DNA of 64,000 bases from Lutjanus erythropterus (taxonomy: Eukaryota > Chordata > Actinopteri > Lutjaniformes > Lutjanidae), in contig CM034601.1 of the NCBI GenBank assembly GCA_020091685.1, positions 12,138,472-12,202,471 of the forward strand, read 5' to 3'. The notes under the pieces are model-generated. The model was not told the DNA's origin. It did no database searches and saw only the letters and a program-made list of their open reading frames with translations. The position numbers were made by a program, and so were the translations under genes. This document shows, piece after piece, positions 62,035 to 64,000 of this stretch; the first letter of the stretch is position 1, and every line of letters starts with the position of its first letter.

Positions 62035-62138
62035 ATGACTTCGGTGTGGAAAAGACTGCAGCGGGTCGGTAAAAAGGCGTCAAAGTTTCAGTTTATCGCC
62101 TCTTACCAGGAACTCACTTTGGAGTGTACAAAGAAATG
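62035..62138 (+). CDS. ehbp1l1: EH domain-binding protein 1-like 1, first coding exon
   Basis: Encodes MTSVWKRLQRVGKKASKFQF then IASYQELTLECTKKW, with the last codon split by a GTGAGT donor (phase 2). This is the start of the N-terminal C2 (NT-C2) domain of the EHBP1 family. EHBP1L1 versus EHBP1 is chosen mainly from position: it follows znrd2 and fam89b in the same orientation, as EHBP1L1 does in human. In mammals EHBP1L1 acts with Rab8/Rab10 and Bin1 in recycling-endosome to apical-membrane transport. The remaining exons (C2, CH and bMERB domains) lie beyond position 64000. Confidence 0.9.
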
Positions 62139-64000
62139 GTGAGTTTTGGAGACGAATTATTACGTCAGTAGTTTTCATGTCCTGCACATATGAGCGTTTC
62201 TCACTGTTTGAGGTGTCAATAGCACTCAGAGGACGTGTTTAACTCTAAAACTTCATTATGACTCACGTTTATTCTCACGTCGTGGGTCTTTCCGCTACAC
62301 TGAGGAGGATGAGGGCGTCCCTCATGTGTGTACATGTCATAAAAAACTGTTCCGGAGTGACTGCGGGTTCGAGTCCCAGTCCGCACATTGACTTGCTTAG
62401 GAGCACTTAGGCTAAGTTTAAGAATATCTTTGGAAAATATTAACATTATGAGTGATGCTGGGAACTTAATAGTGTAGATTTGATGTTAGCACTAGCAGTT
62501 TTTTTTTTTTTAGCTAGCTAGCCAAACGTTAACATGACACTGCCTCATATATTAATATGGCTGAATTTACTTTGGATTATTATAATGTGCTTGTGCTTTC
62601 CATATTGCTGGAAGAGAACAACATTCTCATCTTGTTTTTCTTTTTCTTTCGTTTTGTTGTCCATTTTGGAGAAGCTAACAAGGGCTACCTCAGTGTGTTT
62701 GTCAAACTAGCTAGCTAACAACTGACAATAATGCCGTCTGGTAAAATTAAAGAATGCTGAGTCAAGCGTAACCATGGTAACTGGACTGTCCATGTGCTGT
62801 ATTACGACAGTAACTGCCGTGAACACGAGGAGACAGCCTGAGAGGCTTCATGCAACACTCTTAAGTGAACACTTTAGCTTAAGGAAATATTTTGCTGAGT
62901 GAAAAAGTTAAGTTTGAAACTTAAGTTACTTTGTGCAACCAGGCAAAGATCTTTAAAGTAGCAATACAAATAAAAAATAGTACAAACTCAATGACAAGTA
63001 AAAATCCTGCATTCAAAATTCTACTTCAGTAAAAGTGCAGAAGTATCGGCGCCAAATGTTTGTATGTTTTACTGCAAAAATTTAGGAAGGCTACTTATTA
63101 TCCAGTATGGCCCATTTCATAATAATGTGAGTTATATTAACCTATTGGATTTTGATTATTGATGTATTAATGTGTACATTGCTTTGATGTGGTAGCTGGT
63201 AAAGGTACAATATTTCCTTCTGTCATGTGGTAGAGTAGAAGTATAAGATAGATAAAGCTACTTACAAAATAAAGAAATCTATAAAGTGCAAAGATTAAAC
63301 AATACATAATGAAAAGACACAATATTCTGTCTAATAGGTAGATAGATAGCAAGATACATACATACACAAATAGAAAACTCAAAAACTCAACACAAAGTGA
63401 CAGAAATTCTCATTTGACAGAAATCAGCAATAAACACATAATGCACTTTTACACAACATGATGTAACACATAATAAACATGTAAAACACATTCAAAAACA
63501 TGCACATTTAAAAACTCACATGTGTAGAGAGGGAGTACGACTCAGCTGACGAAACAGGTCCAAGTACAGTGTCTATTTTAAACTATTCATAGTGGTGATT
63601 GTAGTACAAATAAAGGATTATTTGTAGATGTTTTTTTCAGGCTAGTGGGACTTTGTAACATCTGTCTGATGACCGTAACTGGAAGGATTGGTCAAGCGGG
63701 TGTGAGGGGTCCTGTTTGATCAGAATGGCTTATCAGATCACTCTGGGTGTACAAAAATAGCAGAAAACTAAAATAGTCCAGAAAAGTACCTCAAAAGTGT
63801 ACTTATGTTCAGTACTTGAGTTGTGTTCTTTGTTACTTTTTACCACTGTCAAACACAACATACATGCTGATACCAATATAGGTTATTATTAAAATTAACA
63901 TTTCTGCAGAGACATTATTCGAGTGCAATACTACTTTTTAATGTGATTGCCAATACAACTTTTCTATTTTAGTTTATTTTAGCTTACTTTTTTACTTAAC
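62139..64000 (+). other. ehbp1l1 first intron with dispersed repeats
   Basis: A split percomorph-type repeat: 62950-63180 (AGTAAAAATCCTGCATTCAA, GGCCCATTTCATAATAATGT) and 63775-63850 (AGTACTTGAGTTGTGTTCTT, GTTACTTTTTACCACTG) appear to be its two ends, separated by about 590 bp. GATA/CATA short repeats lie at 63335-63365. A perfect RNA polymerase III B-box sequence (GGTTCGAGTCC, 62366-62376) stands alone without an A-box. Confidence 0.6.

Overview
The window is nuclear DNA of a ray-finned fish, most likely a percomorph. The protein-coding genes are split by spliceosomal introns with clean GT/AG borders. Introns and gaps are full of fish-type DNA-transposon remnants (Tc1-like, hAT-like, terminal-inverted-repeat elements), LINE pieces and CA/GT microsatellites. 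There is nothing bacterial, viral or CRISPR-like. All recognised genes lie on the + strand.

Region 1 (1-25.6 kb): the 3' part of a sec24a gene, 22 exons in consistent phase, encoding about 1,110 residues of the COPII cargo-adaptor subunit. The initiator exon lies upstream of the window. The introns carry a Tc1-like relic, a 1.3-kb inverted-repeat element, and two copies of a repeat family that contains a hairpin.

Region 2 (25.5-46.4 kb): a recent, complex tandem duplication carrying four single-exon TRIM genes (RING, B-boxes, coiled coil, PRY/SPRY; fish TRIM16-like/finTRIM type). All four copies are broken by many small indels. Copies 1 and 2 sit in near-identical ~5-kb units. Copy 3 is a chimera, with distal 5' flank like copies 1/2 and gene plus 3' flank like copy 4. 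Copy 4 is preceded by a duplicate of the sec24a 3' end. An interferon-response-like element lies about 40 bp before each start codon. A hAT-like insertion with a perfect 8-bp target duplication is present only beside copy 3. The indel pattern looks partly like uncorrected long-read sequence in a repeat, so whether these genes are dead is unresolved.

Region 3 (46.4-64 kb): a conserved vertebrate block, znrd2 - fam89b - ehbp1l1, in the same order and orientation as I recall for human chromosome 11q13. znrd2 (4 exons) and fam89b (2 exons) are complete. Only the first coding exon of ehbp1l1 lies inside the window. The gaps hold an L1-type ORF1 fragment, several inverted-repeat elements, a repeat built from GGTTCT/AGAACC motifs, and a GGGCAC-type minisatellite.

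Functionally, sec24a (ER export) and ehbp1l1 (Rab8/Rab10-linked endosomal traffic) are membrane-transport genes, and fam89b is an actin-signalling adaptor. The TRIM array is an innate-immunity-type family inserted beside them. I see no sign that the genes form one functional unit.
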